This document shows, one piece after another, positions 54,541-64,000 of a DNA stretch of 64,000 nucleotides. Source of the stretch: Macrothele yani (taxonomy: Eukaryota > Arthropoda > Arachnida > Araneae > Macrothelidae); NCBI GenBank assembly GCA_039090855.1, contig CM077006.1:50663336-50727335 (forward strand). Direction: 5' to 3'. Under the pieces are notes generated by a model. It saw only the letters and a program-made list of their open reading frames with translations. It had not been told where the DNA came from and ran no database searches. A program made the position numbers and the translations under genes. Each line of letters opens with the position of its first letter. Within the stretch, counting starts at the first letter, position 1.

Positions 54541-55489
54541 TTAGTAAAAGAATAACATTTCTGCATTTGTACCAATATTCGATTTAATTTACCTGCCAGG
54601 TCCGCCAAAATATGTCCTGAAATTTAAGAAAAACTGTGCCCTGAATTTTTTTTTTTTTTTTATCGCTTCTACCCCTGGGTCGAGAGGAAGCCAAAATTTG
54701 CTATGATACACCGTTTTCATGACATTAAAAAAGCATTTTTGTAATAGCTTTTATCACATTTAGTATAAGGGTTCTCGTAATTTGCGCAGGTTGCAATGCG
54801 ATATTTTTATGGTTATGTACAACGTGATGAAATAATGTTCGGCGATAGTTTAGCGAAATATTTTGTTGGGTAGTAATAAAATTAACTAGTGTTGGCCACT
54901 TCATTGGACAGCACTCAAAAATCCGACTTCAGCAATGGTTTTGACTTCTTCCATTATCCATTTTCGTTGCATCGAAGTTTTTTGCATGATATTTACTTGA
55001 ATGCTGCATTAGCATCAAAACCACCCCACGTTGCCTGCTCTGTTGTTGGCGATGTCAGACAATTGGCTTTAAAGTGCAGACACATTATGCACACGTATAT
55101 GCTCTTATGGAAATAATAATTAAGAATCAGCACAATTATAAAACTTGGTCACGTTCTCCAATCTATTGCTTGCTTCTATAAAGTATCCGTCACCATCCCC
55201 TTTCACTAGGAAGAAACAACGGTAGTTTCAGGAATATGATAACTTGTCATCGCACTCCCTACATACGAACAGGCAACAGATAGTTACAAATTTGAAGTTG
55301 CAATTACGTGTATTGGTGTAAATTATGACACAAGAGTGGTAAGTCGTATAATATCCGAAAACTTGAAAATCTCCCGGTTTTAGCTCCAGTATCGTAACCA
55401 CTACACCACACAGAACGACCAAGTCTCAGGTTTCCGTGTAATTTGAATTTAACACATCACAGGAATTGCCAGTCAAAGCAGCGGCATTC
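54541..55489. other. No gene recognised; one segment shared with 1753-1828
   Basis: 54922-54998 aligns with 1753-1828 (see there). TGTGGTGTAGTGGTTACGAT on the minus strand near 55390-55410 resembles a tRNA A box but no B box follows at the right distance. Confidence 0.5.
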
Positions 55490-56068
55490 ATATTTAGCGA
55501 ATCTGGACGAATAGAATTTATTGTCTTCCGTGATTGCCCGGAGAAGCAGATAAACCATGATTTACCATTATGTCTTAAAGGAAAAGTGCTTAATCAGTGC
55601 ATTTTTCCAATTCTTACTTACAGCTCAGGAGCATGGACCTTAACTTAAAACACAAACAAGTAAACAAACAAACAAAAAAACACCATACAGATGCTGCAGA
55701 CTACTGAAAGAAGCACGGAGAGATGCAGGCTTGGTGTAACAAGGAAAGATGGGAAGAATAACTCATGGATAAGAAAAATGACAAGAGTGAAAGGCCTCAT
55801 GATTAAGGCAAAATCCCTGGAAAGGCAATGGGCTGAGCATACTCGTATTATTAGAACTGACCACCGATGAACAAATGAAATATTTAATTGGATACCAAAG
55901 AACAGAAAAGACCTAGAAGAAGAAGACCACGTAGGAAATGAGTGGATGAAATTCGAAAGCCTGCCGGAGTGACACTGAAGAGACTAGTTCAAGACAGACA
56001 ATAATGGAAAACATTTAAGGAAGCCTTAATTTGGCAGTGAGTTGAGAATGGTTGATGATGATGATGAT
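55490..56068 (+). pseudogene. RTE-1-related fragment, old, 3' part
   Basis: Diverged RTE-1 C-terminal sequence: TTACCATTATGTCTTAAAGG, GCATGGACCTTAACTTAAAA, GCAGACTACTGAAAGAAGCA, the GVTRKDGKNNSWIRKMTRVK region, KRPRRRRP-like block and a TGATGATGATGATGATA tail at 56053. A CAAAC-rich insertion sits at about 55655-55685. Many frameshifts; older than the copies at 45-51 kb. Confidence 0.82.
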
Positions 56069-56075
56069 ATGTATG

Positions 56076-57300
56076 CAACTAATTCGAGAACAGAGGGATT
56101 AAAAATCGAAATACAGAAAACAAAACAGACGTACAGTGCCTTTATGAGAACTGAAGATTTTGAGGTACATGGGGAAAATCCTAAAGTAACCGATGCATAC
56201 ATTTTCAGATCTGCCAACTGTTACGATTTTATCGTATTTAGTATGATAAATCATGCTGCAGTACGCTAATACGATTTTGCAGCTAAAAATTCGATTTTTT
56301 TAAATAGTCATGTTTCCCCCATTTTTCTCCCTTTTCAGACAGAAGCCTTGTAGCAGAATCGCGGTGACGGCCGACACACATCGCAGATTTATTTTTGGTC
56401 CTGCAGACAAAAAAAGACATCCCCAGAACCCGATTAAACCATCTTGCAGACTCCCTAAGTGCAAGTTTTCCGCCTCACAAAATTTCCGAAAACGGAAGTT
56501 AGGCGGAGTGAGGATTTCTCCCGTAATCGTAATTTTTTTTTTCTAATAATTAACAACATAAAAGAGTTTGCTGATTAGATTTAGTTTCTCAGTAAAATTT
56601 TGGATGTAGGGAAAAAATCCCTACGTCCTCATCATCAATAATTTATATAGCTGAAATAGTCTTCAAAAATTATCAGCATGCGTCGTGTTACGATTTTTCT
56701 ATCTGAGTGTTGCGTTTTTTGGTTCTGAGAGGTTGGCAGGTCGTCTGTATTTTCCTTGGACAACAGTTATCAAGCGAAAGTCGCGTAGAAGAAGAAATCA
56801 GCAGGCGTACAAAACTCGGCTGGAGTACATTTGGAAGAAACAGAACAATTTTCAAGATGTCTTAATGAAAAAGTGTTTAATCAATGCATCCTTGCAGTTA
56901 TTACAAAATCATGGGCCTTAACTAGAAAATGAAGGCAGAGGCTGCAGACGGTTCAAAGAAGTATGAGGAATCCATGCTTTTAAATAAGCAAGAAAGATGT
57001 GAAGAGGAATACATGGATTAAGGAAATGACAAGATTTGATGACATCACGATCAAAGTGAGACCCTCAAATGACAATGGGGTGGACATATTACTGGAAGAA
57101 CTGATCACTGTTGGACAAATGAAATACTAGGCTGAATACCAGGGGGCAGGAAAAGTCCCAAAAGAAGACCACGTGGGAGATGGGTGGAGAAATTCAAAAG
57201 AATGCTGGAGGGACTTATAGGAAACTGGCTCAAGACAGAAAGTTGTGGAGAAGATTCGGGGAGACCTTCGTCCAGCAGTCGATTGGTAATGGCTGTTGAT
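56076..57300 (+). pseudogene. RTE-1-related fragment, split by a hAT-like insertion
   Basis: 56076-56205 encodes GLKIEIQKTKQTYSAFMRTE and VTDAYI, matching the RTE-1 GLKMNFQKTKVM to TDTYVYLG region; the continuation FLGQQLSSE-like sequence resumes at 56749 and goes to the C-terminus (GETFVQQSIGNG-like end near 57290) with frameshifts. The 542-base gap between is the insertion at 56206-56747. No endonuclease part remains. Confidence 0.82.
56206..56747. mobile_element. hAT-like non-autonomous insertion in RTE-1
   Basis: Left end CAGATCTGCCAACTGTTACG, right end GGTTGGCAGGTCGTCTG (inverse CAGACGACCTGCCAACC): related inverted ends beginning CAG. TACATTTT on the left and TGTATTTT on the right, differing by two transitions, are a plausible 8-bp target duplication. 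The interior shares CCGAAAACGGAAGTTAGGCG with the hAT-like remnant at 52994-54540. No coding capacity; likely a deletion derivative of the same family. Confidence 0.72.
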
Positions 57301-57639
57301 TATGTATTACTTTCAGAATATTCTAAAGAGAAGTTCCAGGGTTTTTGGACTTTTTCAGCTTTCTCAAAAAAAAAAAAAAAAATAAATGAATTAACGTACA
57401 TGTCCGTAATTCTCATATATAATATCGGTACTTTATGTTTGAATGAATAAGTAACCTGTGGAAATGAAATCAATGTGAATGAAATTCAACCTATGAGTGA
57501 ATGCTGCGTTAATCTGGTTGGAGCCCATGTGCTTGTTCAGCGTATTTACAACTTTCTAATTTTATTTTAATTCCAATTTTATTCTCTTGAGCTCTAAAAT
57601 GGATAACGAGGGTAAATGTGCTGTAGAAATAAGGAGGAC

Positions 57640-58070
57640 ATTATACTATGACAACAAAGATCAGAAATGTTAAAGCAATGGTCTTTCTCTTTCCTTTGGT
57701 AAGTATGGTTGTGAAAGATGGACGTTGAGGAAGAATGAGAGTAAGAAGGTAGATGCTTTTGAATTATGCTCCTGGAAACAGATACTAAGAATTCCATGGA
57801 CTGCAAGAAGAACTAATCAATCAGTACTTGACCACATCGAATCCAACTGCTTCCTTGAGGCAATGACCTGTTAGCCAAACCTCACATATTTTTGACATGT
57901 GATGCGGACCAATAATAGGTTCGAAAATATGATCATGCTTAGTAATATTGGAGTAAGCAAAGAGGGAAGACAGAGAACAAGATGGTTGGATGAAATCAAA
58001 GACACTTGTGTAGAATGACCATGGAAGAGTTGCGAGATTTTGTGAGAACAGATCAAGATGTCGACTTTTG
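57640..58070 (+). pseudogene. BovB-like RTE C-terminal fragment
   Basis: Frames read KAMVFLFPLVSMVVKDG..., then RKNESKKVDAFELCSWKQIL and RIPWTARRTNQSVLDHIESN, a stop, NMIMLSNIGVSKEGRQRTRW and LDEIKDTC, TMEELRDFV. This ordering (DAFELWCW-x-LRIPWTARRTN...GRQRxRWLD...LRELV) is the post-RT tail of BovB-type RTE elements. It differs from RTE-1 and RTE-2 and has a minus-strand sister at 30535-30950. Confidence 0.82.
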
Positions 58071-58090
58071 TCATCAAGAGTCGAACACCG

Positions 58091-60275
58091 CTCATGGAAG
58101 ACTGCAGTGTGCTGAACAAGTTCAACACAGGTAGTGACCATAGAATGGCAAGATGTAAGATGCACCTAAATGCTAAACTTGAGCGTGGCAAGCTCGTAAA
58201 ACAAACATAGTGTATTGACACGACCAACCTTAAAAAACATCATAATACGTTCAAATTGGAACTGAGGAAGAGATTCTCTATTCTAGAAGGTCTAACGTCG
58301 GAAGAAGTGGACATCTCTGAAGTTAACAGAAAACTAACCAAGGCTCTTATGGAAACAGCAACAAAAGTAGCTGGTATTAAGAACAAGTTGCATACGAACA
58401 AATTATTAGGAAAAACCAAAATTCTGATGCAAAAAAAGAAGAGAAATGAGGACAACTACAGGAGATATGACTTCCAAAGTGGAATATATAGAGCTATGCA
58501 AGACGGTACAAAAACGTATTACTGAAGATGTAAGGAAATTCAACTGCGAACTAGTAAGGAAAGCAATTGAAAACAACCAAAGCCTAAAGATAGCAAAGGG
58601 ACATCTCAGTAAGGGAAGAAAACAGATTATGGGTCTGAGAAAAGAAGATGGTTCTGTAACAAGAAATAGACGTGAAATTTTGACAAGAGTGAAAAATTTG
58701 TACTCAAAACTGTATGAAAGGGATGTTACATGTACTCCAGACATTACAAAAGGTACCAGAGTTCTTCCAGTTCTCCCAGCAGAAGTTACACATGCAATCA
58801 AGAACATGAAACGGGGGAAAGCTCCAGGAGAAGATGGAATTGCAATAGACATCATACAAGAAGCAAGCGGAGAAATTGAAACAGTGCTCGCCCAAGTTTT
58901 TACTCGATGCCTTAATGAAGGGAAGATTCCTGAGGATTGGAACAATGCTACAACGACCTTGCTACATAAAAAAGGTGACATTGAAGATCTCCGGAACTAC
59001 AGACCTATCAGCCTCCTATAAGTGGTTTATAAAATCTTCACTAAAGTTCTTTCACACCGCTTGAAGGTAACACTGGATATGGCTCAACCGAGAGAACAAG
59101 CTAGATTCAGGAGTAGCTACAGCACTATAGATCATATCCACGTATTGAGAAAACTAATTGAAAAAGCGAGTGAATATGAACTTCTATTATGCATGGCTTT
59201 TATCGACTATGAATAGGCCTTTGATTCGGTGAAATTATCAGTAGTTACAATGGCTTTGAAATCCTGCGGTATTGAAGATGCATACATTAATAATATTCAT
59301 AACATCTATGAAAATGCAATTGCAAAGATTCGGCTGTTTGGGAATACAGCACTCATAAAAATTGGAAAGGGAGTGAGACAAGGTGACACTATATCTCCCA
59401 AACTCTTTAATGCCAAATTGGAAAATGTCTTTCAATCACTTAGCTGGGAAAACAAAGGGATAAAAATTAATGGAGATGATCTAACTCACCTTCGTTTTGC
59501 TGATGACGTAGTCATTTTTGCAACAACCCTATCAGAGCTGCAGAGTATGATCCAGGAACTTGCTGACAAGAGTAAAGAAGTGGGATTAAAAATGAACTTT
59601 CAGGAGACAAAAGTGATGTACAATGCTTTTACAAGGAACGAGGATTTCTCGATTGATGGGGAAAAGCTGGAGATAACCAGTACCAACATTTATCTTAGAC
59701 AGCAGATATCAAGTGAGGGTCACATTGATGAAGAAACTAATCGGTGTATAAAACTTGTCTGCAGAGCGTTTGGAAGAAACAGTATAATTTTCAAGAGCAA
59801 TATGCCATTATGTCTTAAAAGAAAAGTATTTGATCAATGCATCCTTCCAGTGCTTACATATGGTGCAGAGACGTGGTGCTTAACTAAAAGAAACATACAA
59901 AGACTGCAGACAACTCAAAGTAGCATGGAGAGATGCATGCTTGGTGTAAACTGGAGAGATAAGAAGAAGAACTCGTGGATCAGAAAAATGACATGAGTGA
60001 AAGACATCATGATCAGAGTAAAATCCCTGAAATGGCAATGGGCTGGACATTTTGCCAGAAGGACAGACCATCAATGGACAGTCGAAATTTTAGACTGGAT
60101 TCCGAGGGATAGGAAAAGACCCAGAAGAAGACCACATGGCAGATGGGTGGATGAAATTCGAAAGTATGCGGGAGTAACATGGAGGAGACTCGAACAAGAC
60201 AGACCGTTGTGGAAGAAATTTGGGGAGACCTTCGTCCAGCAGTGGATTGATAATGGTTGACAATGATGATGATAT
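58091..60275 (+). pseudogene. RTE-1 copy, 5'-truncated, several breaks
   Basis: Starts within the end of the endonuclease domain (EDCSVLNKFNTGSDH region at 58095) and runs through the basic linker, reverse transcriptase and C-terminus to the TGACAATGATGATGATATA tail at 60258. Breaks: a TAG in TKCIDI near 58207, a frameshift near 58445, TAA in place of a codon after SLL at 59019, TAG instead of Lys in DYEKAF at 59214, TGA near 59994. RT motifs are otherwise recognisable (GVRQGDTISPKLFN, LRFADDVVIF). Older than the 45-51 kb pair. Confidence 0.92.
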
Positions 60276-61085
60276 AAGTAAAATGATTCGATTAGCAGGG
60301 TCGCTTCGTCCACGATAGAATATAACAGGTTCGCTTCCCGCACGTAATCGTTCCGATGATATAAGCGTTCAAAGTGTGATATGTTTTCGTTGTATCCGTG
60401 CTCCCGATGTTACTCTCTACCCAGCGCGGAGAAAGACATAGTCAAAATTCAAAAATATACCTAAAAGTCAATAAATTAAATTTTGTCTGTGAATAGAATA
60501 TCTCTGCACTGCGTGTAGCCGAAAAATTCTAGGCACTGAGCTCCCAGCATGCCGAGTTCGGCTTGCTGCTTGAACGACTTTCTTCACCTGTTTGCACGTG
60601 TACAAAATGTCAATACAGAACGACGCACGCACACACACACACTCACACACGTGAGGTCTACATGGGAAAGACGCGAAACATGCACTTCCTCCGTACTTTC
60701 CCTGTCACGAACACGATCTGCCTGACAACTAAGAACAGAAGCAAGACTTCTTCCAGGAAGTACGTTAGAAACACAGATGGGAACCGCGTCGTCATGCCTA
60801 CTTCATTTCGCTAATGAATGAACTACGGGAAATACTCCGGAACACAGAACGCTATTCTCGCAACGTTTGTTTCCTGCTACTCATCAAAACACGCTAACAG
60901 GCCGTATCGTTTCCCAAACACAACAAAGCTGGTACAATGGATTCTTAAGTCTTTTCAAGCTCTACCGTGTGTACAAGGTGTCCACTATATACCAAAAGTA
61001 GGGTTCGGATAAATGCAGGACCTTAGTTTCGATGCGTATTGGACTAACTCGGATAGAGTGGAAACTTGGTTTTAACTTATATATA
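60276..61085. other. No gene recognised
   Basis: Contains a (CA)n run near 60628-60650. The open frames of 60-83 codons show no recognised protein features. Confidence 0.4.
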
Positions 61086-61087
61086 TA

Positions 61088-62318
61088 CACTATACTGACA
61101 AAAGTGACCGGACACCCCTTCAAAAGTAAATGAACGGATGCGCTGTACACCGTACAGCTGCAAACGGTAAAAAACAAGCCTGCAGGTGACCGCAATCGTA
61201 TCGTACTGTGAGGTTGAGTGAAAATGTTGCGGCGGGAGAGAACTCACTTTGAGAAAGGAAAGATTGTCGGGTATTATATTAGTGGGTTGTCCATATGAGA
61301 AATCGAGAGGTGTTTAAACATACCCAAGTCAGCTGTTTTGGATGTACTGAATAAGTGGATGACAAATGGCGTGCCTGAAGCAGCAAAATGTACCGGCAGA
61401 CCAAAGAAAATCAGTTATAAAGCACGTCGAAGCCTCAGGAGAGTCGTTACAGCTAATCGACGGAGTACTGCACAAGACCTCAGTGTACAGGTGCGTAAAA
61501 ATACTGGAACCTCGGTATGTACACGTACCATTCGCAGAGAACTTCATTCCATGGGTTACCGTGGTCGTGTGGCTGCTCATAAGCCTTTCAACTCCACTCG
61601 AAATGCTAATCGTCGTTTATCATGGTGTAAAGAACATTTTTCGTGGACCGTAGATTAATGGAAACGGGTCCTATGGACTGATAAATCCAGATACATGATC
61701 CATCAGTCTGATGGCCGTGTGTGGGTATGGCGGCAGCCGGGGGAACGCTATTTATCATAGTGTACTGTTCCTACGGTCAAGTTTGGAGCTGGCAGTGTAC
61801 TCGTGTGGGGGTTGTTTTCATGGTGTGGTCCCGTCACATTGGTTATCGTGGACAAACCTGTTAACCAGCACGTGCACCTCGATATTCTGGACAATTATGC
61901 CCTACCAACTCTGTGGCAATACAATGGAACCGAGTCTTGTTGATACCAGCAGGATAATGCACCGAGCCATAAAGCAAGGACTGTTACGGTGTGGTTTGAC
62001 GATAATTCCGTATCGTGTGTGGACTGGCCAGCACAGAGCCCTGATCTTAATCCAACAGAGCACCTATGGAATGAATTAGAGCGCCACATAAGAAGTTTGG
62101 AACCAAGGCCTACTACTAAGCAACAGTTAGCGGCAGCATTATGTACTGAATGGAAGCGCTTACCTATCGCTGTTTTCCAAAACCTTGTCGAAAGCATGTC
62201 TCGAAGGGTCAGTGCATGCATTAAGGCCAAAAGTGGACCGACACCGTACTAATGTATGTCAGTAAATGCTATGTTGTGTTTCTCTTCTGGATGTCCGGTG
62301 ACTTTTGTCAATATAGCG
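61088..62318 (+). mobile_element. Tc1-like element, family E (DD34E), complete termini
   Basis: Inverted ends about 27 bases long with a few mismatches (CACTATACTGACAAAAGTGA at 61088; its inverse ends at 62318), flanked by TA at 61086-61087 and 62319-62320. 1231 bases, one transposase gene. Confidence 0.95.
61224..62252 (+). pseudogene. Tc1-like DD34E transposase, full frame with four stop codons
   Basis: A single frame of 343 codons (usual Tc1 length ~340) runs from MLRRERTHFEKGKIVGYYIS to KAKSGPTPY with no indel. It contains the HTH1 start, a GRPKK motif (CTGRPKKISYK), HTH2 (TRTIRRELHSMGYRGRVAAH), LWTDKSRYMIHQSDGRVWVW (first catalytic Asp present), YQQDNAPSH (second Asp) and LNPTEHLWNELE (Glu), with 34 residues between second Asp and Glu. 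Stop codons: TGA 61296, TAA 61656, TAG 61758, TGA 61941. The first three catalytic positions are intact. Inactivated only by point changes. Confidence 0.95.
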
Positions 62319-62330
62319 TATATATATATA

Positions 62331-62366
62331 TATATCATCACCAATATCACCCTCATTGCCAACTAT

Positions 62367-62397
<31 letters not shown>

Positions 62398-62532
62398 AAG
62401 TTTCTCCCACAGAAATCTGTCTTGTGTCAGCCTCCTCCATGTTGATCCTGCATGCTTTCGAATTTCATCCACCCATTTTGTAATCGAGTCTAAAATTTCG
62501 GTTGTCCATCGGTGATCCGTTCTCCTGGCAAT
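62331..62532 (-). repeat. RTE-1 3' end fragment, minus strand
   Basis: Minus strand ends GTTGGCAATGAGGGTGATAT and upstream reads the C-terminal coding region (ATTGATAATAGTTGGC, AGACCTTCATCCAGCAGTGG). About 200 bases with an internal deletion near 62480, between two TA-rich runs. Confidence 0.82.
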
Positions 62533-62640
62533 ATATACATATATACGAGCGTATATATATATATACTGTGACGTACAACAGAGGACGACGTATATATATA
62601 TATATACTGTGACGTACACGGGTCAGGAGGAAAAATCTGC
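62533..62640. repeat. TA-rich duplicated block
   Basis: CGTATATATATATATACTGT plus GACGTACA occurs twice (about 62549-62576 and 62589-62616), separated by ACAGAGGACGA. Confidence 0.85.
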
Positions 62641-62730
62641 AGTGATACATTCCGTCGGTGTAGCTTAGTCGGTTAGAGCAACTCACTCCGGAGCGAGGAA
62701 ACGCTGGTTCGACAAAGTTGTGTTTTCACA
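62616..62730 (+). repeat. SINE family C, tRNA-derived
   Basis: AATCTGCAGTGATACATTCC, GTCGGTGTAGCTTAGTCGGT (A box) and TAGAGCAACTCACTCCGG, then GCTGGTTCGACAAAG (degenerate B box). This is the copy of family C with the most complete A box. Confidence 0.72.
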
Positions 62731-62760
62731 ATACACACACACACGTGCGGAGACTAAGGC

Positions 62761-63404
62761 TTAACTTCCGAAATAAAATTGCTTCGTCGTAAAGCTTACT
62801 GTATTGTTTAAGATGAATCCCTGATAGATTTACTTCATTGCAACTGTACAAAAAAGCATAAATTAACTAATTAAGCACTAGGAATAGTAACGGTTAAATA
62901 AAAGTGATGTAGAACGTATTTACTGAGTTCACTTTTCATATATTTGTCATTCGCAGTCGTATATCATTCGTCAAACACACAATTATTCCTTTCTTAATCA
63001 CAGAAAACATCAACTGCAGAATATTTCTGTCTATATACGTAGTAGTATTAGAGGACTGCTCTGGCTTTAATACAGCATTTAGTAAGTAAATCATCCATCA
63101 TACTTCAACCATCAGGAACGTTTACGAGTCAGACTGATCAACAAGTGTAATATTGCCAAAAACAAATGGCAAGAGCAATCAAATGCTCGTACCAAACAGT
63201 GCTAATCATACAGTCAAAAAATCAACCCGTATCTTCAGCTTTTAATTACTTCATTACGCTTTCGCCTATTGTCAGGTTTGCCAAACCCAAATTCATGGAG
63301 AAAGAAAAATGTACGTTTAGGTTGCAAAACGCTTAATGAGAATAAACCCACCCAAGTTTACATAAGAAGACAAAAAAAGGAAGGATAAATTAGAGTATAC
63401 GTCA
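62761..63404. other. No gene recognised
   Basis: AT-rich sequence with no recognised coding, repeat or element ends. Confidence 0.4.
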
Positions 63405-63582
63405 CTATTCCAAGCGAGTGCTACATCAAAGAAGAAATTAATAGATATTTAAAACTTGGCTGATGCTCATTTGAAAGAAACACTGCCATTTTCAAGAGCA
63501 GTTTCCTATTATGTCTTAAAGATAAAGTGTTTTTAATCAGTGTGTCTTCCCAGTTCTTACTTATGGATCTTAACTTAAAAAT
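63405..63582 (+). repeat. RTE-1-related fragment, old
   Basis: GAAGAAATTAATAGATATTT, AGAAACACTGCCATTTTCAA, TTATGTCTTAAAGATAAAGT and TTCTTACTTATGG match the RTE-1 region coding for EEINRRTKLAW to VLTYG, with several indels. It ends where the mariner element begins. Confidence 0.75.
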
Positions 63583-63587
63583 ACATA

Positions 63588-64000
63588 CGGGGGTGTTCAA
63601 TAAGTCTTAAGCCTGACCTTAAAAGTAGTGGTTGGTGGATGACGCAAGTATTGCAAAGCATTGCATGATCTTTCAGTTATATAACAACCCCGCCACGTCG
63701 CTGTGTCAGCATTTGAGACGGCGCCACAGTGCATTGAAGTCTATAAGGTGACAATGGATGAGCGACAGATATAATTGCAGAAGTTCTGAGTCTGACCTTG
63801 AAAGCAGTGGTTGGTGGCTGACGCAAGTATTGCAAAGTATTGCATCATCCTTTAGTTATATAACAGCCACGCCACGTTAGTGTGTCAACACTTGAGACGG
63901 TGCCACAGTGCATTGAAGTCTATACGGTGACAATGGATGAGCGACAGATGATTTTGCGGAACCGAGGGGTGATTGAGTTTTCGACGAAGGAAGGTGAAAC
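63588..64000 (+). mobile_element. mariner-type element, 5' end, runs off the window
   Basis: CGGGGGTGTTCAATAAGTCT after TA (63586-63587) looks like a mariner inverted terminus. A 178-base segment of the leader, including the start codon, is duplicated (63613-63790 and 63791-63968). The gene starts at 63933. Confidence 0.78.
63933..64000 (+). CDS. mariner-like transposase, N-terminus (partial)
   Basis: ATG at 63933 gives MDERQMILRNRGVIEFSTKE and continues open to the window end. The pattern R-x-VI-x-F-x-x-K-E-G is the start of the first helix-turn-helix of mariner transposases, which bind the inverted repeats and cut the element out at TA sites. The copy of the same start at 63755 (MDERQI, then stop) is a by-product of the leader duplication. 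Only 22 codons are visible, so whether the gene is intact cannot be judged. Confidence 0.65.
   Translation, partial: MDERQMILRNRGVIEFSTKEGE

Noticed and set aside
55380..55412. tRNA-like A box TGTGGTGTAGTGGTTACGA on the minus strand
   Set aside because: No B box at the expected distance; a chance match or a very old SINE remnant.

Overview
The window looks like a gene-poor, repeat-saturated stretch of an AT-rich invertebrate genome. I found no host protein-coding gene, rRNA or functional tRNA gene that I could defend. Eukaryotic origin is clear from non-LTR retrotransposons, Tc1/mariner and hAT DNA transposons, tRNA-derived SINEs and minisatellites. The main RTE-type retrotransposon resembles arthropod RTE elements, and the tandem-repeat-bearing Helitron-like elements have an architecture known from molluscs and insects. 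My best guess is an arthropod (possibly a chelicerate) or another aquatic invertebrate; species assignment is inference with low confidence.

Layout. 1-6.7 kb: tRNA-derived SINE family A (two inverted copies, then a six-copy tandem array at 4751-6478), SINE family B on the minus strand, and a broken Tc1-like element. 6.7-8.0 kb: a broken Tc1-like element with perfect 27-bp terminal inverted repeats. 9-12 kb: two SINE-B copies and a 42-bp minisatellite. 12.4-13.9 kb: a 16-unit tandem array built from the first ~30 codons of a Tc1-like transposase. 15.9-18.1 kb: a Helitron-like tandem-repeat element with a three-monomer higher-order pattern. 18.7-21.9 kb: a near full-length RTE element (family RTE-1) on the minus strand. 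22.5-23.7 kb: a Tc1-like element of DD36E type. 24.1-25.0 kb: a SINE-A pair between 108-bp inverted arms. 25.1-26.8 kb: two more Tc1 remnants. 26.9-28.4 kb: 82-bp and 124-bp tandem arrays. 28.5-32.8 kb: mostly unrecognised sequence with two retroelement scraps and a long pyrimidine tract. 32.8-36.2 kb: a long-inverted-repeat element, a hAT insertion with 8-bp target duplication, and a second RTE family. 38.5-45.3 kb: a third copy of Tc1 family A, two tandem-repeat elements carrying repeated DR1-like nuclear-receptor motifs, and RTE-1 fragments. 45.3-51.7 kb: two nearly identical RTE-1 copies head to tail. 52-60 kb: a SINE-A, hAT remnants and more RTE-1/BovB-like pieces. 61.1-62.3 kb: a Tc1 element whose whole reading frame survives except for four stop codons. 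62.3-64 kb: RTE-1 and SINE-C pieces and the 5' end of a mariner element.

How it works together. The RTE copies would supply the endonuclease/reverse transcriptase for retroposition, but every copy here is broken, by as little as one inserted base in the two youngest. The DNA transposons are all disabled too. Two themes recur: tandem amplification of short pieces inside transposon coding sequence (12.4 kb, 25.6 kb, 63.6 kb), and tRNA-derived sequences lying next to or between inverted repeats (4.7, 9.25, 18.2, 24.2 kb). Those, and the DR1-bearing arrays, are the most interesting leads.
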